Shown here one piece after another: positions 16,499 to 23,735 of a DNA stretch of 64,000 nucleotides. The first letter of the stretch is position 1. Each line of letters starts with the position of its first letter. Source of the stretch: Paenibacillus sp. MSJ-34 (GTDB taxonomy: Bacteria > Bacillota > Bacilli > Paenibacillales > Paenibacillaceae); assembly GCF_018918005.1 (NCBI RefSeq), contig NZ_JAHLPR010000034.1, positions 18,328 to 82,327 of the forward strand, written 5' to 3'. Below the pieces are notes generated by a model that saw nothing but the letters and a program-made list of their open reading frames with translations, had not been told where the DNA came from and made no database searches. A program made the position numbers and the translations under genes.

Positions 16499-17323
16499 AT
16501 GAGAACCCATCGCGGCATTCGTTTCGCACAATACGCCATCGCCTCATTATTCGCTGCGATCAGTTTATATCCTATTCTCCTGATGCTGACGTCTTCATTG
16601 AAATCGAACATCGAAATATTGAAAAACCCGATTTCTTGGCCGACCTCCTTCAGTCTGGCGTCCTACGGGAAATTGCTGGACCAAATTCCGTATTTCGATT
16701 ATTTCGCCAATAGCGTTATCGTTAGCGCGGCTACGGTCATTCTCGTACTGTCGCTCGGTTCGCTTGCCTCCTTTTATTTGGCCAGATACCGTTTCCGTTG
16801 GAACGGAGCGCTCTTCTTTTATTTCCTGCTCGGCATGATGATCCCGATCAAGCTGGGGATCGTGCCGATGTTCTTGTTAATGAAGCAATTGCAGCTGTTC
16901 AATTCCCCTTGGTCGCTTATACTCGTATTTACGGCTGCGGGCTTGCCGTTGTCTATCCTAATCTGCACCGGATTCTTCCGCACGCTGCCGAAGGAATTGG
17001 AGGAATCCGCCAGAATCGACGGCTGCTCCGAACTCGGCATTCTGCTGCGCATCGTCGCGCCGCTCATGCGGCCCGCGCTCGGCACCGTCATGATCATTAA
17101 CTTTATTACCGCATGGAACGATTTCTTCTTCCCTCTGATTTTCATCCAAGACGAGGCGCGCAAGACGATTCCCGTCGGGATGCTGACGCTGTTCAGCGAA
17201 TATTCCGCCGACTGGAGCGTTCTGTTCGCCGGACTCACATTGTCCGCTCTCCCGATGATCGTCTTGTTTCTGATTGCTTCGCGTCAATTTATGGACGGCT
17301 TGACGGCCGGTGCGGTCAAATGA
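16499..17323 (+). CDS. Sugar ABC transporter permease, MalG/UgpE type
   Basis: 274 residues, six membrane helices, with the EAA loop ELEESARIDGCSELGILL and a typical CUT1 C-terminal end (FLIASRQFMDGLTAGAVK). It forms the inner-membrane heterodimer with the product of the gene 15 bp upstream. The start follows a strong GAGGAGGTG. It is the last gene of the operon. The hairpin downstream is oriented for the convergent cotD gene. Confidence 0.9.
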   Translation: MRTHRGIRFAQYAIASLFAAISLYPILLMLTSSLKSNIEILKNPISWPTSFSLASYGKLLDQIPYFDYFANSVIVSAATVILVLSLGSLASFYLARYRFRWNGALFFYFLLGMMIPIKLGIVPMFLLMKQLQLFNSPWSLILVFTAAGLPLSILICTGFFRTLPKELEESARIDGCSELGILLRIVAPLMRPALGTVMIINFITAWNDFFFPLIFIQDEARKTIPVGMLTLFSEYSADWSVLFAGLTLSALPMIVLFLIASRQFMDGLTAGAVK

Positions 17324-17328
17324 GATTA

Positions 17329-17380
17329 TAAAAAAGTTTCCGCTCCGGCACAAACGGCTTCGAGCCGCGTCGGAGCGGAA
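17329..17380 (-). terminator. Terminator of the cotD-like gene
   Basis: The perfect 10-bp arms TTCCGCTCCG / CGGAGCGGAA (17338-17347, 17371-17380) enclose a second small stem CGGCT-TCG-AGCCG. In the minus orientation they are followed by AC and a run of T (17330-17335). Confidence 0.7.
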
Positions 17381-17394
17381 GGCGACTGCTCTGC

Positions 17395-17637
17395 TCATCT
17401 TCTTTTGTCGCGGTATCCGTGCGAATAACAAGGGTGGTGGCCAGCGCTTACTCCGCCAACTTTATCTTTGACTGAATAAGCGTACATATGTTTCGGAACC
17501 GGGACGCAAACATGATTATTCACGATTTCAATTGGATGGATGACGGGAACGATTTGCGGATGGTAAATGTTTTTAACAATCTTCGTCGGCGCAGTCGTCA
17601 CCGGGCTTACAGGAGGACAATACGGATTGCAATACAT
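17395..17637 (-). CDS. CotD-like inner spore coat protein
   Basis: 80 residues rich in Pro, His, Cys, Tyr and Val. It begins MYCNPYCPPVSPV and continues VVPVIHPIEIVNNHVCVPVPKH after a short linker; this His/Val/Pro pattern is characteristic of the CotD family of spore coat proteins. The start ATG (17635-17637) has GGGGAG eight bases upstream; an in-frame GTG three codons earlier touches the ribosome site. Presence of this gene indicates a sporulating organism. It would be expressed in the mother cell late in sporulation (family knowledge). Confidence 0.8.
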   Translation of the reverse strand: MYCNPYCPPVSPVTTAPTKIVKNIYHPQIVPVIHPIEIVNNHVCVPVPKHMYAYSVKDKVGGVSAGHHPCYSHGYRDKRR

Positions 17638-17722
17638 GGAAATCACTCCCCTCTTCTAAACTAATGACATCATATGATCGAGTCGAATATCATGCCTGTA
17701 CATTCGCCTGTATGAAATGACA

Positions 17723-17759
17723 AAAACTCACGGTTTGCTTAAAGCAAGCTGTGAGTTTT
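17723..17759. terminator. Orphan terminator-like hairpin
   Basis: AAAACTCAC / GTGAGTTTT arms with an internal TTGCTT / AGCAA extension, followed by AT. It resembles a bidirectional terminator but no gene ends next to it, since cotD starts at 17637 and faces away. Confidence 0.5.
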
Positions 17760-17823
17760 ATCGTTAGTGGCCGCATGTATTTCCCCATCGAAAGGGAAAA
17801 TTAGGGGAAAAGCCAGAATGAAA

Positions 17824-18156
17824 GGCCCTCATTGCCACTAGCGTTGCACCGAATGTTTTACTGCGTTTCAAGCCGATGATTGCGATAGGGATGAACAAGG
17901 TTAACGGATTTTGAAGGCCTTATTTGATCCAATAACGCAATTTGGGCGGAGTTAGCGGATTTTGAGGGCTCTATTTTTGTCGAAACTTCACAAAACCAAG
18001 GATTCTCAGCCGATCGCGACATGGTAACGGTTCGAAAATCCGTTAATTCCAAATATTCGACTGGAATTCAAAAAATAAGACCTCGGAAATCCGTTATATT
18101 TCCATGGTACCGCATCCCAGCTAGAAGATTTAATGCAACGCTAGGCCCTCATTGCC
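17824..18156. mobile_element. MITE-like non-coding element with terminal inverted repeats
   Basis: TAGCGTTGCA (17839-17848) and TGCAACGCTA (18134-18143) form a perfect 10-bp terminal inverted repeat about 305 bp apart. Outside them GGCCCTCATTGCC occurs as a 13-bp direct repeat (17824-17836 and 18144-18156), like a target-site duplication, with an extra AC on the left. Inside, GCGGATTTTGA-type segments near 17900 and 17955 recur inverted as AAATCCGTTA near 18035 and 18085, so the element can fold on itself. No transposase is encoded; a 64-codon minus ORF across it has no ribosome site. It would need a transposase from elsewhere if mobile. Confidence 0.5.
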
Positions 18157-18178
18157 TCATTGCCTGGCTTTTTTTCCG

Positions 18179-18205
18179 CCTTCTGTCGGAATCCCGTTGG
18201 TTCAG
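18179..18205 (+). repeat. Dispersed 27-bp repeat, copy A
   Basis: Begins CCTTCTGTCGGAATCCC and ends TTCAG. It is one of five copies in the window (others at 18266, 59190, 59243, 59381), all intergenic. Confidence 0.7.
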
Positions 18206-18265
18206 GACAGAGGGAATCAGCGTTTACATGCCGTGAAGGTGTCCAAATTGTTTGCATACGACTCT

Positions 18266-18292
18266 CTGAATGAAGGGGATATCGACAAAAGG
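18266..18292 (-). repeat. Dispersed 27-bp repeat, copy B
   Basis: Inverted copy; its minus strand begins CCTTTTGTCGATATCCC and ends TTCAG. With copy A it forms an imperfect inverted pair separated by 60 bp. Confidence 0.7.
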
Positions 18293-18318
18293 AAAAAAAT
18301 AACCTTACGGAATCAATA

Positions 18319-18358
18319 AAGCCGTATCCCCGATATGACTTCGGAAAAGATACGGCTT
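18319..18358 (-). terminator. Terminator-like hairpin of the papain-like protein gene
   Basis: The perfect 10-bp arms AAGCCGTATC / GATACGGCTT enclose 20 bases just past the stop codon at 18372. The minus-strand tail reads TATT, so the T run is weak. Confidence 0.55.
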
Positions 18359-18371
18359 CCTATTTCTCATA

Positions 18372-18986
18372 TTAAGAGACGAAACGGCCCACATTCTCCA
18401 ATTCTCTTGGCGCTCTTGCAAACGTGTAAGGTCTCCCGGAGTGTTGCATGACATACGAGCGAAGATCGCCACGGTATATTTGCTGCAGCGAAGCGGACGT
18501 CTCCAAATCGGCCGGCGTAACAAAAGCAGGATGCTTGTTCACCAGCGGAACTCCGTTCTCATGAAACACGGATGCGACGAATTGCGAGCAAAAATAGGCA
18601 TGTTTGCGTTCAATCTTGCATTTCATTAAAATGCCGAACAATCCTAGGAGATTATAACGATATAGCTCCTGGTTTTCTTCGAAATTGCGGATATATCTGC
18701 GAATCCGCTCATAGACTTGCGCGTCCACGGTAATTTTGTAGAGCGCGCACCGGGTTACGCTTCGATCGCATCGAATCAAAGATCCGTACACATTTTCTTT
18801 CACAAATCCGCCGATGATCGGATTGTTAGGGTTTTTGCGCCCAAAACTGTATAATTCGGTCAACTCGCTGTCAAATGCAATCGATGCATGATTGAGCGGA
18901 GCTTTTGTAAACATTTTAATCGCTCTCGAGAACAACGTTCCCGTATCGGTAAGAAGGATGTAAATGTTCTTCACTTCTTGCAACAT
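18372..18986 (-). CDS. NlpC/P60-superfamily (permuted papain-like) protein, probable thiol hydrolase
   Basis: 204 residues, soluble, no signal peptide. A conserved His sits early in APLNHASIAFD and a conserved Cys later in HAYFCSQFVASVFHENG. This His-before-Cys order is that of circularly permuted NlpC/P60-like (YiiX/YycO-type) enzymes, which cleave amide or acyl bonds in cell-wall peptides or lipids. The start ATG lies behind AGGTGAGG. A 225-bp leader upstream looks structured but was not matched to a known RNA. The likely gene end is marked by a hairpin. The substrate is unknown; a role in the spore or envelope is only a guess. Confidence 0.7.
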   Translation of the reverse strand: MLQEVKNIYILLTDTGTLFSRAIKMFTKAPLNHASIAFDSELTELYSFGRKNPNNPIIGGFVKENVYGSLIRCDRSVTRCALYKITVDAQVYERIRRYIRNFEENQELYRYNLLGLFGILMKCKIERKHAYFCSQFVASVFHENGVPLVNKHPAFVTPADLETSASLQQIYRGDLRSYVMQHSGRPYTFARAPRELENVGRFVS

Positions 18987-19211
18987 AGTACCTCACCTAT
19001 TTAATAAATTTCGTCCCGAATAAATCATAGTTTTATTCTACGGCGGCTAACCCTGCTTTAAAACGGACTAGCGATGGGAATTGAATCTAGACCAAAGTCG
19101 AGGTAAACCCTACTTCCCTGAAACGTATTCTAAATGAAGTATATCACAGAAATACGATAATTTTGCAAATTTTATGTAAACACCATAATTTATATAAGAA
19201 AAAGAAGCGAA
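18987..19211 (-). promoter_or_regulatory. Leader region of the papain-like protein gene
   Basis: A possible promoter (minus-strand TTGCAA, then TATACT 19 bp later, near 19135-19170) would give a roughly 150-nt leader containing short complementary blocks such as GGGAA/TTCCC. No known riboswitch class fits. I see nothing else here. Confidence 0.3.
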
Positions 19212-20408
19212 TTAAAAGAAATCCGTAATATACGTCGTTCTGACAGGTATCGCTTCGTTCAATGCGGCCGCAACCCTCTCCGCGCCTTGCAGCCTTCCCA
19301 CGGCAAATAGAGTATCGGGGCGCTTATAGCCTAGAAGCATGGCGGTCAACGACTGAATATCGCATGACAACGCATCCTGAGCGTCCTGTCCTTCGCCAAG
19401 CTTGGACACTTCATGCCTGCCGTTCGCACGGAATTGAACGATGAAGCTCCCGTCGTTCCAAGGCGCGAGAGGATCGCGAATACGGAGCGAAATGCGCTCC
19501 TCCGCACGAACCGGCTGAGACTCGGAGCGAAACGGATAGCCCCGCACAAATGCTTCCACATCCACAATTCGCCCCATCGTGTAAGGTATCTTATCCTGCT
19601 TGAAACGGGGATTCGGCAATAGAAACGGCAATTGATCGTCCGCAGGCGCCGTTAAAATCAGCTTTTCCATCATGGAATCGTGATCGGCGATAAAATTCCA
19701 CAGCCCCCTTCTCGCTTCCTCGTCTAAATAGACGAATTCATGCACCGTACAGACGGAATCTTTAATCTGGTATATGATGTACCCCCTAGCTTCATGTCGT
19801 TCGTTATAATAGACGGCGGCCATGCCTGCTTTTCTTTTGCTTTGGAATACAAACCGGTTCCATTGCCATTCCGTGCGCTTCAGCATGCCGTTATAGCCGG
19901 CGGAGAACGGTTCGTACACGGAATGGAGCAGCCGCCAATCTTGATCCGCCAATGTTACATATCCCGGGGAAGGCGCCATTTTGACGACTTGCCTTGCCTC
20001 CAATTCATATTGAATATATTCGGTATAGGTTTCCCAACCGAATTTGCGGTAAAAAGCGTATGCGAAAGGATTCAAAAAAGACAGCGGCATCCCTTTTTCC
20101 ATCATGGCCAGCAGCGCGTTTTGCAGAAGCTGCGCAACCAGCCCTTTGCGGCGGTACTGGGGCCAAGTCGCTACCGAAGCGATCCCGCCCATCGGGAACG
20201 CCGTTCCGTCAATCCAAGTTTCGAACTCGTGAATATTCATTTGGGCAGCCAATTTGTTATCCACGAAATATCCCCAATACCCGCCAGGCTTAAACCGGGA
20301 CAATTCCTGCTCTCGCTCCGCGTCGCTGAATTCAAACTGAAAGGCGAACTCGCTTAATTTCAAACATTCGGCGAACTCTTCCTTTTGAATCAATCGAATT
20401 TGTTCCAT
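19212..20408 (-). CDS. Eis-type GNAT acetyltransferase
   Basis: 398 residues with the layout of the Eis family: an N-terminal GNAT domain (acetyl-CoA motif SVATWPQYRRKGLVAQLLQNAL, then FLNPFAYAFYRKFGWE), a second degenerate GNAT region in the middle, and a C-terminal sterol-carrier-like domain (DPLAPWNDGSFIVQF...LTAMLLGYKRPDTLFAVGRLQG). Characterised relatives acetylate amines, including aminoglycosides at several positions in mycobacteria, but most Bacillales members have unknown substrates. The start has AGGAGGAG upstream. It follows the PAP2 gene by 33 bp and is probably co-transcribed. Confidence 0.85.
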   Translation of the reverse strand: MEQIRLIQKEEFAECLKLSEFAFQFEFSDAEREQELSRFKPGGYWGYFVDNKLAAQMNIHEFETWIDGTAFPMGGIASVATWPQYRRKGLVAQLLQNALLAMMEKGMPLSFLNPFAYAFYRKFGWETYTEYIQYELEARQVVKMAPSPGYVTLADQDWRLLHSVYEPFSAGYNGMLKRTEWQWNRFVFQSKRKAGMAAVYYNERHEARGYIIYQIKDSVCTVHEFVYLDEEARRGLWNFIADHDSMMEKLILTAPADDQLPFLLPNPRFKQDKIPYTMGRIVDVEAFVRGYPFRSESQPVRAEERISLRIRDPLAPWNDGSFIVQFRANGRHEVSKLGEGQDAQDALSCDIQSLTAMLLGYKRPDTLFAVGRLQGAERVAAALNEAIPVRTTYITDFF

Positions 20409-20441
20409 ACGTCTCCTCCTAAAAGTTTATAGATTGTACTT

Positions 20442-21083
20442 CTAGAATTCACTTCGAACAAACATGCGCCGGAAGCACCAAATGACAATCAACATCCAGC
20501 AACCGCTGGCCAAATATCCGCCGATAATATCGCTGGGATAATGCACGCCCAAATAGATGCGGCTGATACCGATGAAGGCGATCAACGCAACCGCGCACAC
20601 GATGAGAAGTCCGCGGCCCCCCGCCGAACGGATATGCCGCCAGAGCAAGTAGGCAAGCGCGCAATAGAGGGCAAAGGCGGCCATGGAATGCCCGCTCGGG
20701 AAACTGAATCCCGTCTCTTCGATTAACCGGTGCAAATCCGGACGCTCCCGCTGAAAACCGTTCTTCATTACGAAATTAAGCGTCGCCGCGCCTCCGACCG
20801 CTACGAATAAAAACAGCAGTTCCTTCCGATGCTTCAACACGGCGAAAAGAAATACGGCCGCAACGATCGTAACGGCAATGGTGCCCTTCGTTCCTCCCAG
20901 CGCCGAGAGCAATTTGCTCACCGCGGTAAAGGAGTCGGATTCGAATCCTTGGACGAATGCGATGATGCCGCTGTCAAACGGCTCGATTCGTCCGCTGAAT
21001 ATAATAAATGCGAAAACGGTAAAACAGGCGGCTGCGAACAATGCTGCAAATAAGGAGTAATAAGTGCTCTTTTTTCGATTCAT
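20442..21083 (-). CDS. PAP2-family membrane phosphatase (undecaprenyl-pyrophosphatase-like)
   Basis: 213 residues with an N-terminal helix and five further membrane segments. The three PAP2 catalytic blocks are intact: KNGFQRERPDL (KxxxxxxRP), FPSGHSMAAF (PSGH), and SRIYLGVHYPSDIIGG (SRxxxxxHxxxD). The active site faces outside, where such enzymes remove phosphate from undecaprenyl diphosphate, phosphatidylglycerol phosphate or related lipids. The exact lipid cannot be assigned. Upstream of the Eis-like gene, same strand. Confidence 0.88.
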   Translation of the reverse strand: MNRKKSTYYSLFAALFAAACFTVFAFIIFSGRIEPFDSGIIAFVQGFESDSFTAVSKLLSALGGTKGTIAVTIVAAVFLFAVLKHRKELLFLFVAVGGAATLNFVMKNGFQRERPDLHRLIEETGFSFPSGHSMAAFALYCALAYLLWRHIRSAGGRGLLIVCAVALIAFIGISRIYLGVHYPSDIIGGYLASGCWMLIVIWCFRRMFVRSEF

Positions 21084-21210
21084 AACGGAAACTGTACCTC
21101 TTATTTCTGCAAGATGATATAAATAAATTTAATCATATCCGATTTATACGTCATCTTCAATAGCGAGTAACGGGATGGCCGCGACATTCCTATATCGCTT
21201 TTTAAATAGA

Positions 21211-21273
21211 AAAAGGGGACCGCATTCGCCTCATCGCTGAAAATTCATTCGCAAATATGGCGGTTGTCCCCTT
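21211..21273 (-). terminator. Terminator of the alpha-glucoside operon
   Basis: In the minus orientation AAGGGGACaaCCGC pairs with GCGGtCCCCTT across a long loop, followed by TTT. It lies 24 bp past the stop of the last GH31 gene. Confidence 0.6.
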
Positions 21274-21296
21274 CAAAATGGTGTATATTTCCTTGC

Positions 21297-23735
21297 TTAA
21301 AAAACGACCGTAACTTCCCCTGCGCTCGCTTGCCGCAGTTTGACGAACAATTCGCCCTTGTCTCGATCGTACAGCCATCCGGCATCGGCATGTTTCCATT
21401 CGCCGTGGTCCCGGATTTCGTTCAAACCGTCGACGTCCGCCGGAGAGGAAGGCAAATGTTTGAAGATCAGCTTCAACGAATCGCGCCCATTGTCGTACCC
21501 TTGGTTATCGTAGGCGTACTGCAATTGCAACGATTGTTCCCGTTCCTCCAAACGGACGTTCAACAAATTATATTCGCCGCGGCCGTATCCGTCCGTCAAG
21601 CCGTCGTCTTCGTACAACCGGAACTCGCCGGACGAGCCGGCGCCGCCGCAGTATACATGCAGCGCAAGCTCGGACCAGCCCGCATCCGCGGTATGCTGGC
21701 GAAGCGCCGTCTCCGGAATGATCGCACCGGCTTTCACATAGATCGGCAGCGTGTCAAGCGGCGCATGCGCCAATATATGGCGTCCGCCTTCATGCCGTTC
21801 TCCCGTCCAATAATCGTACCAGATCCCTTCCGGCAAATAGACGGCGCGGTATTCCGCGCTTGGCCGGTAAATCGGCGCAACGATCATGTCGGGACCGAAC
21901 ATAAATTGGTCGCAAAGGTTGCGCGTATGCTCGTCGTGCGGATATTCGAGCACGAGCGGCCGCATAATCGGCAGCCCGGTTTGCGACGCTTCATAAAACA
22001 ACGTATACAAATACGGAAGCAAACGATACCGCAATCCGATATAGCGGCGGCATATTTCCTCTATCTCGGGACCGAATTGCCACGGCTCCTGATAGACGGG
22101 CTCCATCGCGCAATGATTGCGGCTGAGCGGAGCGAACACGCCCATCTGCATCCATCGCGCCAGCAGTTCGCCCGACGTGTGGTGCACGAATCCGCCGATA
22201 TCCGCGCCGCAGAAAGCGACGCCGGATAATCCCAAATTCATGCCCATCGCCATGAACATCGCCATATGTTCCCAGTAGCTGCGATTGTCGCCGGTCCATA
22301 CGGCGGCATAGCGCTGGATCCCCGCATATCCGGCCCGGGTCAGCACGAACGGCCGCTCCCCTTCAAGCAGCTTTTCCAACCCTTCGTAGGTCGCCTTCGA
22401 CATCGACAAGCCGTACATATTATGCCATTCCCGATGCGTCTGCGGATTGCCGTTGTTCCGGTGCAATACGTCGAGATCCATCGTTTTGGATTCGCATGCA
22501 AACACGCTCGGCTCGTTCATATCGTTCCATATGCCGCTGATGCCCATGTCGGTATAGAAACGGTGCAAGCCGCCCCACCACTCGGCGGTCCGCTCGTCGG
22601 AAAAGTCGGGAAAGGCGCTGTCTCCAGGCCAGACCTCGCCGACGAACAACGTTCCTTCGATTTTTTTGCAGAACAGTTCGCGGGAAATCCCTTCGCGGTA
22701 CACATCGTATTGCTCGTCCTTCTTCACGCCGGGATCGACGATCGGCACGATCCGGAACCCCATTTCTTTCAGCTCGGCGATCATCTGCTCCGGCTCCGGA
22801 AATCGCTGCCGGTCGAACGTGAATACGCGGTACTCGTCCATATAATGAATGTCCAGGTAGATGACATCGCACGGAATATTCCGCTCGCGGAACGTCCGCG
22901 CAAGCCGCATCACTTCCTCTTGGCTCATATAGCTGTAACGCGATTGCTGATACCCCAATGCCCATAAAGGCGGCAGCTTCATCCGGCCCGTCAATGCCGT
23001 GTAGCGGGAGACGACGTCTTTGAGGCCGGGGCCCGCGATGACGTACAGGTCGAGCGCTCCCGTCTCCGGGTCGATCAGGTAGGCGCCGCTGTCGGCGCGC
23101 ATATCGAACGCGGTTTTGCCCGGATTGTCGACCAGCAGCCCGTATGCCGCATCCGCGTCATGATGGATGAGGAATGGGATCGATTGGTACAGCGACTCCA
23201 TATCCGGCACATGCGGGTCGTAAATGTCCGAATTCCACATCGTATACCGTTCTCCGCGTTTATTGAGAAATCCGGTCGTTTCGCCCAAGCCGTAAATGCG
23301 GGCCGAGGCATTCAGCGGACCGCGGCAGCGCAGCTTGCGCTGGCCTTGCAGCAGTTCCAGCTCCGCGACAACGGCCTTGCCGGACGCATCCACCACTTCG
23401 ACGGACATCGTCGCCTTGCGGACGACTGCCGTTAACGATTTCCCGCAAATTCGCAGCTCTTCTTCCGTCTCTTTCACATCGACCTGAAACGGCGGCTCGC
23501 CAGGTACGATGGCGGAAACGGGAGGGGTGGAAGCGGGATCCGCGCCCGGCGTTCCGACGATTCTTACCGTATGTTCCGCAACGAACATGACGGCTAGGCT
23601 CGCTTTCGCTCCGTTAACGGTCACCGCGCGCGCATCCGCCTTCCAGCTTCGAAACGGGCCGAAGCCCGTTAACGACGCCGCGCCTTGCATCGATTCGTCC
23701 TCTCGGTCGGGTCGGATCGATTCACTCGTTTGCAT
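21297..23735 (-). CDS. GH31 alpha-glucosidase (cytoplasmic)
   Basis: 812 residues, no signal peptide. A GH31 N-terminal beta-sandwich (about 40-250, including SARIYGLGETTGFLNKRGERY) is followed by the catalytic barrel, with LPPLWALGYQQSRYSY, the nucleophile Asp in ISGIWNDMNEPSVF, and the acid/base Asp in VWTGDNRSYWEHM. The motifs match true alpha-glucosidases rather than alpha-xylosidases. The start at 23735 has GGAGGTG well spaced; upstream in-frame starts overlap the previous gene. The start overlaps the end of the preceding 1240-residue GH31 gene by 14 bp, implying translational coupling. It probably removes terminal glucose from oligosaccharides imported by the operon's transporter. Confidence 0.9.
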   Translation of the reverse strand: MQTSESIRPDREDESMQGAASLTGFGPFRSWKADARAVTVNGAKASLAVMFVAEHTVRIVGTPGADPASTPPVSAIVPGEPPFQVDVKETEEELRICGKSLTAVVRKATMSVEVVDASGKAVVAELELLQGQRKLRCRGPLNASARIYGLGETTGFLNKRGERYTMWNSDIYDPHVPDMESLYQSIPFLIHHDADAAYGLLVDNPGKTAFDMRADSGAYLIDPETGALDLYVIAGPGLKDVVSRYTALTGRMKLPPLWALGYQQSRYSYMSQEEVMRLARTFRERNIPCDVIYLDIHYMDEYRVFTFDRQRFPEPEQMIAELKEMGFRIVPIVDPGVKKDEQYDVYREGISRELFCKKIEGTLFVGEVWPGDSAFPDFSDERTAEWWGGLHRFYTDMGISGIWNDMNEPSVFACESKTMDLDVLHRNNGNPQTHREWHNMYGLSMSKATYEGLEKLLEGERPFVLTRAGYAGIQRYAAVWTGDNRSYWEHMAMFMAMGMNLGLSGVAFCGADIGGFVHHTSGELLARWMQMGVFAPLSRNHCAMEPVYQEPWQFGPEIEEICRRYIGLRYRLLPYLYTLFYEASQTGLPIMRPLVLEYPHDEHTRNLCDQFMFGPDMIVAPIYRPSAEYRAVYLPEGIWYDYWTGERHEGGRHILAHAPLDTLPIYVKAGAIIPETALRQHTADAGWSELALHVYCGGAGSSGEFRLYEDDGLTDGYGRGEYNLLNVRLEEREQSLQLQYAYDNQGYDNGRDSLKLIFKHLPSSPADVDGLNEIRDHGEWKHADAGWLYDRDKGELFVKLRQASAGEVTVVF

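Noticed and set aside
17858..18052. 64-codon minus open frame
   Set aside because: It lies within the MITE-like repeat and has no ribosome site; its sequence is dictated by the internal repeats.
19060..19100. tRNA T-arm-like TTCAATTCCCATCG in the 19-kb leader
   Set aside because: No cloverleaf or acceptor stem can be formed around it.
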